Below are positions 25,393 to 34,455 of a stretch of DNA of 64,000 nucleotides, piece by piece. Both the position numbers and the translations under genes were made by a program. Origin of the DNA: Motilimonas eburnea (lineage in GTDB: Bacteria; Pseudomonadota; Gammaproteobacteria; Enterobacterales; CBDFNC01); assembly GCF_021295345.1 (NCBI RefSeq), contig NZ_JAIMJB010000008.1, positions 62,001 to 126,000 on the forward strand, given 5' to 3'. The notes below the pieces were generated by a model. It was not told the DNA's origin. It did not search any database and worked only from the letters and a program-made list of their open reading frames with translations. How positions within the stretch are numbered: the stretch's first letter is position 1; every line of letters starts with the position of its first letter.

Positions 25393-28150
25393 ACACTTCC
25401 TCAAGCACCTGGAGCTTCCACTTGTCTCGCTCATCAATAATCGAGTCATCGTCGCCTACACCATTTGCACGGTACTCAGCTGCCATTTCTTTATAGGCAA
25501 GCTCTATCGCTTTTAATCGAGAGTGGCCCATATCCAAGAATTTCTTAACCCTGCTTCGATCACTGGGTTTAGTTGAGTAAACAAGCAACGATTCTTTTGG
25601 CAGGATAAGCCGGCACACCTCACTCGATTGCTCATGCCTTACCATCATTTCGGCATATTGTCCGGCCACGGTATTGAGTGAATGAAGCAAGGTAAACTCT
25701 GTTTCACTGCCATAGTAAGCTTTTTCTGTTCTCAGCTTTTCTATGGCTTCAGGTAATTGCCCTAACGTAATTTTCCATGGTGAGTTATCAACAACAGCAC
25801 GTCCCGTAGGCGACTCGTAACAATCCATTAGGCTTTGAGTAATAACGATACCCGCTGCCCCCGTTTTCCTGAAACGGCGCCAGCCCGCCTCTAAGAATTT
25901 TGCAAAGAAGTTACTGTTTGCTTGGTTGCTTCCACCTTCATCAACTTTCAAAAATTCCCATGCTTCGTCGAGAATGAATAGTTTTCGCTTAAGCGTGCCA
26001 GCTGTCTGGAAAAATGAATTCTGTGCTTGTTGGATAATGGCCATCAACACCACTGTTTGCAGATGAGGCATACCCTTGAGCTCTTCTAGCTCACAACAGA
26101 CGAGGTTGGCAGAGAAGTCTACCGCGGGAAAACGAGTTGAAAACAAGTCACCGTAGATCCCACCTTCACAAAATGGCTGTAACTGCTCACCGATATCTTT
26201 GACTCGCTTATCTTCATGCGCCAAACAACGTCTTGCGAACTCTGTTACATCGGCTTTGCTTCCGAGCTCAGCATGAAGATTGGTCATAATTGAGAGCATG
26301 ACCGCGCTTTGATAGTCATCAATGTTCCCGCTTTCCGAGGCCATCATTTTTAGCATGTTCAACACCATGATGGACTGCATCATTTTGTCTACAGCGATTT
26401 CACTTGCTCCAGATACACCGGCATCCGTATCTAATTGGTTTTCGCTTATCTTCGCGGCTCTTATCGTTTCTTCAGTGGTCATAGGAGTGAAACTGGAAAA
26501 GGCCGAAAATGGATTGAGAGATAAACCGCAGCCCTGCCCAAAGGTAATATATTGGCTGGATTTATACTGCGCACATAAGTTTTCGTATGAACGCCCCACA
26601 TCAATAACGATTGCCTGGCCACCATCTCGGAAATATTTCATCTTATCTTTAGGTAATCGCATGTTGTCCCAATGACGGTTTACCCCTGACCCCAAATAGC
26701 AATCGAGCAGTTTACCGACAAACACGGATTTACCTTTACCTGAGGTCGCAGAAACCACGCAGTTATATGATCCGTTGGTCTCAAATAAATCCATGGAAAA
26801 CACCTGCCCTTCACGGGTAAATAACGTCATGACCGGATAAGCCGTATTTCCCTTCCAAGGACCCATATAAGGACATAAGAAAGATAAGGCGCGAGAAGTA
26901 AAAATTTCATAACGCTCTAAGGTTTCAACGGCTTTTGGATCGATACCCATAGGCATAGTATTTGCGAACAAAGGAGCTAGTAGATAATGATCTTCTACCA
27001 AATCTAAATGTTGGCCATTCGCAAAACTCTTTAACTGCTCTACGCTGTTAGTCACACTTTCTTTCGTTTGGCCGATCACCATGAACTGCAAGTATGAATT
27101 CGTTAATTTGGCCTTTTCCTCGTTAATTTCATGCTCTATAGCCCTGAAATCTTCAAATTGATACCTTAGTTTGCTGCTCCATTTTAACGTCGGTCCATGA
27201 GCTTGGTTGATGATGAACGACTTTTTTGCATTAAAATTACTGAGCATTTTTGATTGGTTTGGGAAATGTATATTTTGTGTGATGATGACATTATCCAATA
27301 CCGCGTTTTCCCAACGACCCTCTTTCCAATCGGCAATAATGTCGTACATAAAACCAAACCCCATCAACTTGGGATAGCTTTCTACCGACAACATTTTTAT
27401 GTATGCTTCATGGCGCCCATCAGGCCTATCTACCTGAATACCTTCAACTTCTAATGCAATTCGATTACCTTTTTCGAGCACTTGATTTGATAGTGGCGCG
27501 GATCCTGACGCTCGCACTTTATCTTTGCGCCAAAGTGCATCAGGACGACGCTGCAATAGAATTTGCATTCGATATAGCCAATCTTCATCATCCATTAGCA
27601 TGGGTGATAGGTTCAGGTTCTTTAAATGTGCCGAGATACTTTTTCTGGTCTTAATAAAGGAAAGTTGTTCATCATCACTCGGGAATAACTTCGCTATCGG
27701 CATCTTAATGGATACCCAGACTTCATAGTTCTTCGCCTTCATACCCGATTCTGGATGAATGGCTTGGTCAACGCATGTCTTTAGATAACGATAATCCAGC
27801 TCATTCAGTAAATCCGCCTGTTCTTCATCATTTTGATTTGCCCTACCCCCACGGATACTACTAAAGCCATATAGAATAGACCGAATATCCGGAAGCGGGA
27901 CAAGCTGTATTTGCATACAAAAGTCATCTGGGTATTCATCTTTAAACATCGCCGTTAGAGTGTTCTTGTGTTTTATCGTACACCCAGGTGATGGCTGACA
28001 AACCCAAGTCGAAGCGATATACCCGCCTTCACAAATAAAGATTTTGGGTTGTGGAATAAAGTCCACGACCGGCATTAGCGACCCAACCTTATCATAATCT
28101 AAGGTTCGATTTTGACGCTCTAAAAAGCCAGATAGCATAACCATTGACAT
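25370..28150 (-). CDS. traC: TraC, VirB4-like conjugation ATPase
   Basis: This protein of 926 residues has the build of F-type TraC. Walker A is SGKGKSVFVG (~residue 470), Walker B is KLFILDEAWEFL (~720), and the region between matches the VirB4/TraC family. It is a cytoplasmic ATPase attached to the inner membrane that powers pilus assembly. Three ATG codons lie close together (28150, 28144, 28138); AAAAGG is too near the first, so the second may be used. The gene lies downstream of traV, as in F-like and SXT-type systems, and 40 bp after it. Confidence 0.9.
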   Translation of the reverse strand: MSMVMLSGFLERQNRTLDYDKVGSLMPVVDFIPQPKIFICEGGYIASTWVCQPSPGCTIKHKNTLTAMFKDEYPDDFCMQIQLVPLPDIRSILYGFSSIRGGRANQNDEEQADLLNELDYRYLKTCVDQAIHPESGMKAKNYEVWVSIKMPIAKLFPSDDEQLSFIKTRKSISAHLKNLNLSPMLMDDEDWLYRMQILLQRRPDALWRKDKVRASGSAPLSNQVLEKGNRIALEVEGIQVDRPDGRHEAYIKMLSVESYPKLMGFGFMYDIIADWKEGRWENAVLDNVIITQNIHFPNQSKMLSNFNAKKSFIINQAHGPTLKWSSKLRYQFEDFRAIEHEINEEKAKLTNSYLQFMVIGQTKESVTNSVEQLKSFANGQHLDLVEDHYLLAPLFANTMPMGIDPKAVETLERYEIFTSRALSFLCPYMGPWKGNTAYPVMTLFTREGQVFSMDLFETNGSYNCVVSATSGKGKSVFVGKLLDCYLGSGVNRHWDNMRLPKDKMKYFRDGGQAIVIDVGRSYENLCAQYKSSQYITFGQGCGLSLNPFSAFSSFTPMTTEETIRAAKISENQLDTDAGVSGASEIAVDKMMQSIMVLNMLKMMASESGNIDDYQSAVMLSIMTNLHAELGSKADVTEFARRCLAHEDKRVKDIGEQLQPFCEGGIYGDLFSTRFPAVDFSANLVCCELEELKGMPHLQTVVLMAIIQQAQNSFFQTAGTLKRKLFILDEAWEFLKVDEGGSNQANSNFFAKFLEAGWRRFRKTGAAGIVITQSLMDCYESPTGRAVVDNSPWKITLGQLPEAIEKLRTEKAYYGSETEFTLLHSLNTVAGQYAEMMVRHEQSSEVCRLILPKESLLVYSTKPSDRSRVKKFLDMGHSRLKAIELAYKEMAAEYRANGVGDDDSIIDERDKWKLQVLEEVYDNKANS

Positions 28151-28190
28151 TACCTTTTATTGTCTTACTTCTGAAACCTACACTTGAAGA

Positions 28191-28811
28191 TCATTCGGGT
28201 GCAATTCTGTATCCCATGCCATTAGGTCTAACGCCCGGGTTACTCATCTTGCTCTTCGTTTCATCCTTCGCTTGCTTTCTTACTGAAAACGGGACGATGC
28301 GATTGACATTTTTGTTGACGGACTTACCAACAACCCAACGCTCGGGCTCAACTTCAACATACATGTAGCCTGGTAAGTGCAAGTCATTGTTTTTATCAGT
28401 CCAAGCTGCGACATAGATGCGCATGACTTTTGGTGGCTTTAAGATCCCGCGTGGATCGGGCGCTTCGATGCCTTTAAAATCATCAACCGCTTTGTAATTG
28501 GCAAACGTCGTGGGCACCGGTTTATTTCCCGCTTCGTCATTTTCTTTTTTGATCTTTTCTGCCAATAGTGCTTTTTCGCTGCCACTCTCACTATTGGCAC
28601 CAGTCTTTCCCTCATCTGACGATTCAGTCATTTCAGCATGAAGGTTAGCTTTGTTGTCTGTTAACTGGTAAATTTCGCGTGGGCCTTTACACATCGAGCC
28701 GCTAGGCCCTCCTGGACAATAGGCTTCTTCGTCACCAATAGTTAGGAGGCCACTACAACCGCTTAGAAGCAGGGAGCCCGCCAGCATTGTTATCACTAAT
28801 TTAAACATCAT
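28191..28811 (-). CDS. traV: TraV, outer-membrane lipoprotein of the transfer channel
   Basis: This 206-residue lipoprotein has a signal peptide ending in the lipobox LSGC (Cys19). The next part, YCPGGPSGSMCKGPREIY, has the paired cysteines seen in TraV. TraV anchors TraK and TraB to form the channel spanning the envelope. The C-terminal domain ends RPNGMGYRIAPE. Its first ATG overlaps the stop of the small ORF upstream, which suggests translational coupling. Confidence 0.85.
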   Translation of the reverse strand: MMFKLVITMLAGSLLLSGCSGLLTIGDEEAYCPGGPSGSMCKGPREIYQLTDNKANLHAEMTESSDEGKTGANSESGSEKALLAEKIKKENDEAGNKPVPTTFANYKAVDDFKGIEAPDPRGILKPPKVMRIYVAAWTDKNNDLHLPGYMYVEVEPERWVVGKSVNKNVNRIVPFSVRKQAKDETKSKMSNPGVRPNGMGYRIAPE

Positions 28812-28963
28812 GTTTCCTCTTCTGAACTTGTTCGATGGTTAATAAACGGGACCTTTAATGCATCAGTAGGGCGACCTTGACAGTCTTGCTCATTGAATAA
28901 ATCAAGTTGCCTTGCGTCCCAGTAGTCTGATTTGGAGGATTGACGAGACCTTATTTTTTTCAT
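28808..28963 (-). CDS. 51-residue hypothetical protein between dsbC-like and traV
   Basis: This short gene has an excellent SD (GGAGGGCG just before the ATG at 28963) and its TGA stop overlaps the traV ATG. It encodes a basic, soluble peptide starting MKKIRSRQSSKSDYWDARQL. The family is unknown. The tight fit between the two neighbours is the main support. Confidence 0.6.
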   Translation of the reverse strand: MKKIRSRQSSKSDYWDARQLDLFNEQDCQGRPTDALKVPFINHRTSSEEET

Positions 28964-28988
28964 CACGCCCTCCGTCGTATTCAATCCG

Positions 28989-29750
28989 TTATTGGACAGC
29001 TAAAAACGCGTCCATGTCTTCTGGAACACCTAAATGCCTGAGCCCATCATTTCTGACCACGACAGGTACCTGTTGAAGCTGAAGAAGCATTGAGGCCACG
29101 ATGTTTGCGTACAGTTCTTTTACGCCGCAATCTTCTTTTTGTTCGAGCTCTTGGTAATCGCTATCAGCCGCTTTTAAGAGTGCTTGCCGCTTATCTTTTG
29201 CGCACCATACTTGTTTTGCCACTTGTCGGGACTGAGGATCTTTGCGAGGCATTAGTACCACATCAAAGCTGTATTTAGCTTCTTGCTCCACCAGCTTTAT
29301 CATCACTTGACTGTATTGCTCTGTTGGATCGAGAAAGATGTAGCCTTTCTTTTCGCCTTGGCCAATGTGTATTGTGGCTAAGTTGTCCTGTGTTTTTGAT
29401 GTACCAACCAACGAACTTAGCGGGACTCTGTAGGTGCTTCGCGCCTGCTCAGGCGTTGTGATACCTTTCCTGTTCCATGTGTCGGTCAGCTGCCCTTTAA
29501 TGATGAAACGCCCGTTTGACGTTGCAAAATAAACGCCTTCTTCAGTTTCAACTAAGTTCAAATCTTTAATTGGCAAAGCTTGAATAGCTAGAATATTCGA
29601 GCGAGGCTTTTCAAATGTATCAATACCCCCAGTTTGTTGCTCGCTACTTTGTACTGCGCCACCAGCATTATCGCTTTGGGCTTCGTTGGCATAACAGGGT
29701 AATAGCGTAAATGTCATTACCGTGGCGAGAATCAATTTTCGCGTAGACAT
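28989..29750 (-). CDS. DsbC-like periplasmic protein without the CXXC active site
   Basis: This 253-residue protein has a signal peptide (cut near CYA-NEA) and the DsbC dimerisation domain (LVETEEGVYFATSNGRFIIKG). The thioredoxin-like domain follows, but the segment where DsbC has F-x-DP-x-CxYC reads FLDPTEQYSQ (~residue 138-147), so both redox cysteines are gone. The two structural cysteines of DsbC (in VWCAKDKRQAL and KEDCGVKELY) are kept. It sits where SXT/IncC-type tra operons carry dsbC. It probably works as a chaperone or structural part rather than an isomerase. Confidence 0.8.
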   Translation of the reverse strand: MSTRKLILATVMTFTLLPCYANEAQSDNAGGAVQSSEQQTGGIDTFEKPRSNILAIQALPIKDLNLVETEEGVYFATSNGRFIIKGQLTDTWNRKGITTPEQARSTYRVPLSSLVGTSKTQDNLATIHIGQGEKKGYIFLDPTEQYSQVMIKLVEQEAKYSFDVVLMPRKDPQSRQVAKQVWCAKDKRQALLKAADSDYQELEQKEDCGVKELYANIVASMLLQLQQVPVVVRNDGLRHLGVPEDMDAFLAVQ

Positions 29751-29853
29751 GGCTTACCTCAACTGTGATTGTGATTGTGAATGTGAATATTCAGTTTAAT
29801 TGCTAATTTCGGACTGAAGTTTCACTTCCAGCGCGATTTTCAGCTTTCTAATG

Positions 29854-30297
29854 CTATTTAATTGACACCTCTAGTAGGTTGTCCATTTCAGATCTGGTTC
29901 GAGGTATGTACCTCTCGCTCGCAGGGGTCACCTTTATATTTAACTCCAAGGCCTTCGCTTTTATTTCACTGATAGTGAACTGTTCCAGTTTGTAAGCGTC
30001 CGGCATGGCCAGAACCGATTCACGGTCAATCAATATTGTCCCCTGCTTGGCGGCAATCTTTTTAACTAGTTCAAGGTATTCAGCGATATCGACAGGCAAA
30101 TACCCCTTACTCAAAAGGTCTGCCACCACTTCAGATTGGTTAAGCACTTTAATGCTTAAACCTGTGTCAATCTGGCTCAATCGGTTGTCGATGTAATGCT
30201 CAAGGTAATAGCGCGATGCCGCAAACATTGCTCCAAAAAAGATGATGAAGATAATTACTTTTTCCAGAAATGGGGTCGCTTTTTTGTTGGTATTCAT
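29854..30297 (-). CDS. TrbI-like inner-membrane protein
   Basis: This 147-residue protein has one transmembrane segment near the N-terminus (VIIFIIFFGAMFAASRYY) and a periplasmic part. The stretch ILIDRESVLAMPDAYKLEQFT resembles ILVSPAVVQGAPD of F TrbI, as does the overall layout. F TrbI affects pilus retraction. The ATG at 30297 has AGGAGAAGAAG upstream and is 10 bp after the traB stop; a longer frame into traB is unlikely. The name is based on pattern and position only. Confidence 0.55.
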   Translation of the reverse strand: MNTNKKATPFLEKVIIFIIFFGAMFAASRYYLEHYIDNRLSQIDTGLSIKVLNQSEVVADLLSKGYLPVDIAEYLELVKKIAAKQGTILIDRESVLAMPDAYKLEQFTISEIKAKALELNIKVTPASERYIPRTRSEMDNLLEVSIK

Positions 30298-30307
30298 GCT
30301 TCTTCTC

Positions 30308-31663
30308 CTAATCTGGTACTTTGATGGTGAAGCCTTTTTGGACAACAAAACTAACGCCCACGCCAGGAGGGATTTCAATTACCGGATACATTTCATCGGC
30401 TAACTTTGTGTAGTATTCTGCAAGCTTATCCATGGCATTCGAAGCACCTTGAAATGCGCCAGCGCCAAACGCATCACCAAAGTTAGGCATTTGAAAAGTC
30501 GACGTATCACTGGGATCTGTTTGAACCACATTAACAGCGCGCGGTGATGCCGCGTTTGCAAAGCCCGAAACAAAACCTGCAGCCATCGCACGAGCCATTA
30601 TTGCGCCATTTTTGCTGACTAGATGGCCTTTGATTCCAGCTTTGCCGTCAAAATCCGACACTGCAAATGCGTTCAGTGATGTTTCCGTGGCTTTACCATC
30701 AATGATACAACTGAGATTGGTGGTTCTCATGTAAGCTCGGCCAGAGCTCATCTGCCCATAACCCGATACCATGACATGACAATCTTCAAAGTTTGCTCTG
30801 TAGTGGTTAGGTAACATGGTATCTAACTTTACTCTCATTAAAGCGGGCATTGGGTTCGCTTGGCCTTGGCTGTTCGTTGGCGCATCATATCCCGTAATGG
30901 CTACGGTCGTAATAATAGAGCCTGAAGGGATAAAGATGTCATTGTCGCCTTCTTCCGACGGTTTCGATGACTTGGATTTTGTCCCTTTCGTACTTTGAGT
31001 TTCTTCCCCAGACTCAACCACCTGGTTGCTCATTACTTGGGTAGTTGGCGCATATTCTTCAATGTCCCCACGACCGTTAATCACCCTGACTCGTTTTGAA
31101 GAAATCGTTCTCATCCGCTTGGTTTCAAGCTTAGGCAGTGTTGAATTGCCTGTATAAGCAGCGGGGCTCGCTTCACCATTCCCTTGATTCACCCTTGGAT
31201 CATTACCCGCGACACGGCGAAACTTACCATCGGACGAACGCCCACCGACTTTTGCCCTGCCCTGTCCATCATGGCCGTCGTTAATCATCTGTTTGAGCGC
31301 TTTAACATGCTGACTCAAGGTCGCTATTTGTTGATCTTGCTTAGCTACCATTTCGTCAATCTCAGTTCTCAACTGCTCATTTTTTCGCCTTTCTGCTTCT
31401 ACGGCCGCTTCTCGCTGCTGAATCTCTTTTGTCGCCTGCTCATACATTTGTTGTATGGATCCTTGATCGACCGATTCTACTGCATCGCGTTTAAATACTG
31501 ATGTTTCGACCTCAGCTTTGACGCGTTTTTTTCTTACTACATCTTCAGGAAAAAATACGTCCATAAACATGAATGCCACACCGATAAAGGCCAACCCCAT
31601 CACGGTATAACGCACTTTGGGCTTAGCCCAGCTCTCTTGTAAGGAGCGCATGATTGAATTCAT
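30308..31663 (-). CDS. traB: TraB, VirB10-like channel protein
   Basis: This protein of 451 residues has one N-terminal transmembrane segment (VMGLAFIGVAFMFMDVFF), a coiled-coil stretch rich in Gln/Glu/Arg (~65-125), a Ser/Lys/Glu-rich linker, and the C-terminal TrbI/VirB10 domain with IFIPSGSIITTVAITGYDAP. TraB spans the periplasm between the inner membrane and the TraV/TraK ring. It starts 1 bp after the traK stop and is followed closely by the trbI-like gene. Confidence 0.9.
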   Translation of the reverse strand: MNSIMRSLQESWAKPKVRYTVMGLAFIGVAFMFMDVFFPEDVVRKKRVKAEVETSVFKRDAVESVDQGSIQQMYEQATKEIQQREAAVEAERRKNEQLRTEIDEMVAKQDQQIATLSQHVKALKQMINDGHDGQGRAKVGGRSSDGKFRRVAGNDPRVNQGNGEASPAAYTGNSTLPKLETKRMRTISSKRVRVINGRGDIEEYAPTTQVMSNQVVESGEETQSTKGTKSKSSKPSEEGDNDIFIPSGSIITTVAITGYDAPTNSQGQANPMPALMRVKLDTMLPNHYRANFEDCHVMVSGYGQMSSGRAYMRTTNLSCIIDGKATETSLNAFAVSDFDGKAGIKGHLVSKNGAIMARAMAAGFVSGFANAASPRAVNVVQTDPSDTSTFQMPNFGDAFGAGAFQGASNAMDKLAEYYTKLADEMYPVIEIPPGVGVSFVVQKGFTIKVPD

Positions 31664-31664
31664 C

Positions 31665-32819
31665 TTATCTCTCCCCTCTTACGCGTTTACGAAGTTGAGG
31701 ACCTTGTTTGTGGAATTTGTCCCGTAAGATGTACATCTCTGTTTTTTCACCTGGCCTTAGCAGTGTTTTTTCGAGTACGCCCACGGCGATGACATCCGGC
31801 CCCAAGCATTGCTGCTCTTCAATGAGGTAATCTCGCTTACGTGTATTCACAATTTCCACAACGTCAATGAAGTAGTAGCTGCCGATGTAGCGCTCGACCA
31901 CATCTTGTTTTACATGGGCCTGACATGGGCGCAAATGAGCTGCAGAAAGGTCACTTAATGTTGTTTCGGTATAACCTTCAGGGATAAAGGTCTGCGCTAT
32001 CGGCGTTAATGCACTTCTTATTGTCTCAACATGGCTATTTGTGGTTTTAACATTTTCATTGAGCATGGCGACCTTTTCTTCAACTTCTAGTTTTTCCTGC
32101 TCTTTAATGTATTTAACCCCTTTTTGCCGCATGTTCTTGGGCACGATGTTGTCAATTTCAATCATTGCTGGAGGCACTGTAACCGGCACCAGTGTAATGT
32201 TAAATGCTGACTCTGGTACGCCAGCTTCAAACAATAACAGGTCAACAGGATTATCCGATTTTGGTGTGACATACACGAAACCGTCTTCAACAAACACCAC
32301 CGCATCGGCTTCTTCTGTCGAAGTATTGACCATGACAACATTGAAGTTTGTTTGAATTCGGTTTTGCATGCCATAAGCACCGGGGGCCATGAGATTTGCT
32401 CCTGGTTTTACTTTGTCAAAGCGCTGCACTGCTTTATATTGGCTTTTGGCAATATCCTGCATCGACATTGAAGGCTCGGATTGGGTTGCAGCTTGATTGA
32501 TACGAGGTCGACCATACTCGTCAACTTCTTCATACTCATATCTCACTTCTTTCCCTGCATTGCTATTTCCATCATTAAAAAGCTTGATAATGTCTTTACC
32601 TGCATCTTTTTGCAGGGCGACCTTATTCATGACAGACTTACTTTCTGTCCCTGCCTCACCCCCTTGCTCCGTTCCCGCATCATATTCTAAAGGAGGCATA
32701 CTTAATGCCGTTGAATTTAATTCCGTAACAGGCATGGATAAATCGAGGTTATCTTGATTGGCAAACCCTGAAGCACTCAAACCAGAAGCGATTAGTATGG
32801 CCATTGTTGTTACTTTCAT
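31665..32819 (-). CDS. traK: TraK, secretin-like transfer channel protein
   Basis: This 384-residue protein has a signal peptide (MKVTTMAILIASGLSASGFA) and a mature part with the TraK/VirB9 features, a long disordered segment (~45-125) and a C-terminal beta domain that includes RYIGSYYFIDVVEIVNTRKR. It forms the outer ring with TraV and TraB. It is longer than F TraK, largely from the N-terminal extension, as in SXT-type TraK. Its start overlaps the traE stop. Confidence 0.85.
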   Translation of the reverse strand: MKVTTMAILIASGLSASGFANQDNLDLSMPVTELNSTALSMPPLEYDAGTEQGGEAGTESKSVMNKVALQKDAGKDIIKLFNDGNSNAGKEVRYEYEEVDEYGRPRINQAATQSEPSMSMQDIAKSQYKAVQRFDKVKPGANLMAPGAYGMQNRIQTNFNVVMVNTSTEEADAVVFVEDGFVYVTPKSDNPVDLLLFEAGVPESAFNITLVPVTVPPAMIEIDNIVPKNMRQKGVKYIKEQEKLEVEEKVAMLNENVKTTNSHVETIRSALTPIAQTFIPEGYTETTLSDLSAAHLRPCQAHVKQDVVERYIGSYYFIDVVEIVNTRKRDYLIEEQQCLGPDVIAVGVLEKTLLRPGEKTEMYILRDKFHKQGPQLRKRVRGER

Positions 32820-33505
32820 TTTGCTTCTCCCTCTGCACTGGCTACGACATCTTGCATCTCATCGTCGTAATACTGATCTTCACGGAGTTTTACAGACACA
32901 TCATCGTCTTTCTTTCGTTTTCGATTTATCTTGGGTGCACCGCTGTATTGGTCGAGAAAGGTGACACGCGGACTACCCAAGCCATCCATTAAGACCTTAA
33001 ACTCATAAGTCCAACGCTGCGGGGTGGGCGATTTGTTGTTCATTGTGGAAACAGAAAGCTCACCCCAAACCCAGACCACATCTTGCTTGGGATCGTAAGC
33101 CATATCCTGAGGAACAAATGTTTGCTCTGCGTTTCGGGCTTTAAGCATGGCAACAAACTTCTCTATTTCTTCTTTTTTCTGCCGCTTCAAACGAGGAGAT
33201 AGATAGCTGTTTATTTCCGATACCACTAACTCAACGTTTTTTGGGCCCACGTTGCCGATCAGGATAGCAAGGTATAGCGACCAACCTTTTTTCCAATTGC
33301 TATTGGCTTTATTTCCAATGACCTCAATTTTTTCACCTTTGTATGTTGGTGATGTCATAATCGTTTTCGTATCTTTATTGAGAATGACAACTAGAGCGAT
33401 GACTAATCCCAGTGCTAAGACTAAGACTGCCAGTGCGTTGATATTTGCCGCGGATACCGCATTGCTCCACGATTTTGCTGATTTTGAACGTGAATTTTGA
33501 AACAT
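32816..33505 (-). CDS. traE: TraE, VirB8-like inner-membrane protein
   Basis: This 229-residue protein has one transmembrane helix (ALAVLVLALGLVIALVVIL) and a VirB8-like periplasmic domain with WKKGWSLYLAILIGNVGPKN. The C-terminal tail is highly charged (KINRKRKKDDD). I chose the ATG at 33505 because GAGGG lies 8 bp upstream; another ATG at 33532 has no SD. It is placed between traL and traK as in all F-like operons. Confidence 0.85.
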   Translation of the reverse strand: MFQNSRSKSAKSWSNAVSAANINALAVLVLALGLVIALVVILNKDTKTIMTSPTYKGEKIEVIGNKANSNWKKGWSLYLAILIGNVGPKNVELVVSEINSYLSPRLKRQKKEEIEKFVAMLKARNAEQTFVPQDMAYDPKQDVVWVWGELSVSTMNNKSPTPQRWTYEFKVLMDGLGSPRVTFLDQYSGAPKINRKRKKDDDVSVKLREDQYYDDEMQDVVASAEGEAK

Positions 33506-33553
33506 TCTATTACCCTCGCGCAAACCCATCATTGCGCAAAAATGTTGTTGAAA

Positions 33554-33859
33554 TTAACGGAAATACTCTCTGGTTAAAGGATTTTTGATACTCGAAGTTT
33601 CCTTGCTTGGCAGTATTCCATGCCACCACAAAGCATGACGAAGATAACCTCGGCACTTATTTTTGGACAATTTCTTGGATAACACGATATATGCTATCGC
33701 AATCAGAATTGACCACCCTGCCTGCTCGAGAATATTTCCTGCACCAATAATGCAGAGAAAGATTCCGATTTGACGCACATCGAACCAAACCACTTGAAGC
33801 GGCGCATTCACTCGATATGGCATTTGGTATGTTGGCGATTTCGCTTTTTGCTCACTCAT
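33554..33859 (-). CDS. traL: TraL, pilus assembly membrane protein
   Basis: This 101-residue protein matches TraL in size and pattern: MPYRVNAPLQVVWFDVRQIG, two adjacent membrane segments (IFLCIIGAGNIL and ILIAIAYIVLS) and a final HALWWHGILPS. TraL helps to start pilus assembly. AAGGTGG precedes the ATG. A 12-bp inverted repeat separates it from traA. Confidence 0.85.
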   Translation of the reverse strand: MSEQKAKSPTYQMPYRVNAPLQVVWFDVRQIGIFLCIIGAGNILEQAGWSILIAIAYIVLSKKLSKNKCRGYLRHALWWHGILPSKETSSIKNPLTREYFR

Positions 33860-33883
33860 CTAACCACCTTACAAAAAAGGTTA

Positions 33884-33915
33884 AGAGTAAAAGCCGCCCT
33901 AACTCGGCTTTTACT
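33884..33915 (-). terminator. Perfect 12-bp hairpin between traA and traL
   Basis: GAGTAAAAGCCG and CGGCTTTTACTC flank an 8-base loop just after the pilin stop. On the minus strand a TTTTTT run follows a few bases later. It probably acts as a partial terminator or as a 3' stabiliser that raises pilin mRNA over the rest of the operon. Confidence 0.8.
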
Positions 33916-33926
33916 CTGTCGCTGAC

Positions 33927-34280
33927 TTAAAAAATGGTTGCCGTTAGGCCGAATGCTGCGATCACATCTTCCGCTTGACCCATGATGGCGCAAAATAGCA
34001 AAGAGCCAATGGCCATCATAAAGTTTGGTTTCAAGATACTGAAAAAGAACGCCGACATGAGTGAAATAACCGCGATCAGTTTTGCAGGAGAGCCAACCGC
34101 CCAGGTCTGGACCATATCCCATAAAGGATCAAAGCCAGTTGAGTCTTGACCAGCAATCGCATTACTGACTAAAAATATGGCCATGACAGCCATGGCGACA
34201 ATTAACACTTTAAGGTTGGTTTTATCACTCTCATTTTGTGACATTTGGGGTGCCACTTGGTTTGCTGCTAATAGTTCCAT
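33927..34280 (-). CDS. traA: TraA, pilin precursor
   Basis: This 117-residue protein has a first hydrophobic segment (LIVAMAVMAIFLVSNAIAGQ) with a likely cut after AIA or AGQ, then a mature part of about 65 residues with two hydrophobic segments (LIAVISLMSAFFFSIL and FMMAIGSLLFCAIMG), as in F-type pilins. It opens the transfer operon, in the order traA-L-E-K-B. The ATG at 34280 has TTGGAG upstream. The C-terminal FGLTATIF is hydrophobic. Confidence 0.8.
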   Translation of the reverse strand: MELLAANQVAPQMSQNESDKTNLKVLIVAMAVMAIFLVSNAIAGQDSTGFDPLWDMVQTWAVGSPAKLIAVISLMSAFFFSILKPNFMMAIGSLLFCAIMGQAEDVIAAFGLTATIF

Positions 34281-34354
34281 TTGATGCTCCAATTTTGGTT
34301 TATTGAACAAGCAGAACAATACTAAGAGCTTTTCTGGCTAAAAAATTTCATTTC

Positions 34355-34373
34355 AAGCACCGATTTAGTGCTT
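34355..34373 (-). promoter_or_regulatory. Inverted repeat upstream of traA
   Basis: AAGCAC and GTGCTT flank 7 bases. It lies 75-93 bp upstream of the traA ATG. A TAGTAT hexamer on the minus strand near 34320 has no good -35 partner, so an activator site in this position would make sense. Confidence 0.45.
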
Positions 34374-34455
34374 CTAAGTGAAAGTTCATTATTCTGGGTG
34401 GTGCTTAACTTTCCCTGTGTCACAATAACTGAATAACGGCGGATAGGAGGTGGTG

